Below are positions 63,923-64,000 of a stretch of 64,000 nt of DNA, in pieces. Position numbers and translations under genes: made by a program. The notes beneath the pieces were generated by a model. It was not told the origin of the DNA. It was given only the letters and a program-made list of their open reading frames with translations, and did not search any database. The stretch spans positions 47,684 to 111,683 of the forward strand of contig JAXGGA010002942.1 of the NCBI GenBank assembly GCA_038373865.1, given 5' to 3'. Source of the stretch: Uloborus plumipes. Lineage: Eukaryota; Arthropoda; Arachnida; Araneae; Uloboridae. The stretch's first letter is position 1, and each line of letters opens with the position of its first letter.

Positions 63923-64000
63923 CAGTGGCGTATCCAGGGGGGGGGTGCCAAGGGACCAATGCACCCCCCAAGATTTTGTAAGACTATAAACAATGGTGGC
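63923..64000. mobile_element. Start of another hAT-like element, cut by the window edge
   Basis: CAGTGGCGTATCCAGGGGGG is a common hAT-type terminus in arthropod genomes. The rest lies beyond the window. Confidence 0.5.

Overview
This window is AT-rich eukaryotic nuclear DNA, by eye about one third G+C. It is dominated by introns or intergenic sequence, microsatellites and DNA transposon remnants. No bacterial features are present (no operons, no ribosome binding sites, no long ORFs). The one confident gene is a single coding exon of a LIM-homeobox gene of the Lim1/Lhx1/Lhx5 class. That exon, together with the tRNA-derived SINE ending in (AAC)n, abundant Tc1/mariner, hAT and Helitron relics and long (AT)n tracts, fits an arthropod with a large genome. 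A spider or other chelicerate is my best guess, but the species cannot be fixed from the sequence.

Layout. 1-850: tandem ~339 bp repeat with an internal hairpin. 4.1 kb: 227 bp near-complete palindrome. 5.0-5.4 kb: ~187 bp tandem repeat. 6.1 kb: degenerate inverted repeat. 9.2, 12.2-12.96 and 16.55-16.86 kb: islands of complex, less AT-rich sequence that could be regulatory. 16.9 kb: pogo/Tigger-like MITE. 21.7 kb: (AT)n. 22.3-22.7 kb: tandem repeat. 22.9-25.07 kb: degenerate ~210 bp satellite, ending just before a sharp CpG-rich block at 25.19-25.37 kb. 35.19-35.59 kb: the Lim1 exon on the minus strand, with a CpG-rich, TATA-bearing promoter candidate at 36.3-36.65 kb. 38.7-43.8 kb: a transposon cluster with three hAT-type elements carrying intact 8 bp target-site duplications, one of them holding a Helitron that itself holds a hAT MITE. 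45.0-45.8 kb: a second Helitron cluster. 50.7 kb: SINE. 56.4-58 kb: a dead Tc1-like transposon inside an (AT)n tract. 58.4-58.95 kb: a piggyBac-like MITE. 62.56-62.85 kb: a second CpG-rich block. 63.0-64 kb: tandem repeat-bearing hAT-like remnants.

The most distinctive feature is a family of seven related ~236-413 bp elements (23.2, 27.8, 34.9, 46.9, 51.1, 52.3, 59.3 kb). Their termini are CACTG(T/C)AAAAA and they are built of short palindromic TTTTACAGT...ACTGTAAAA modules. Six are head-to-tail dimers and one is a monomer. One copy lies inside the 210 bp satellite, so neighbouring satellite units show the empty site and establish a TA target duplication. The monomer sits about 60 bp inside the intron that follows the Lim1 exon. 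The rest of Lim1 (second LIM domain, homeodomain) is not visible in the 35 kb downstream of this exon, which implies a very long first coding intron; much of the left half of the window is therefore probably intronic.
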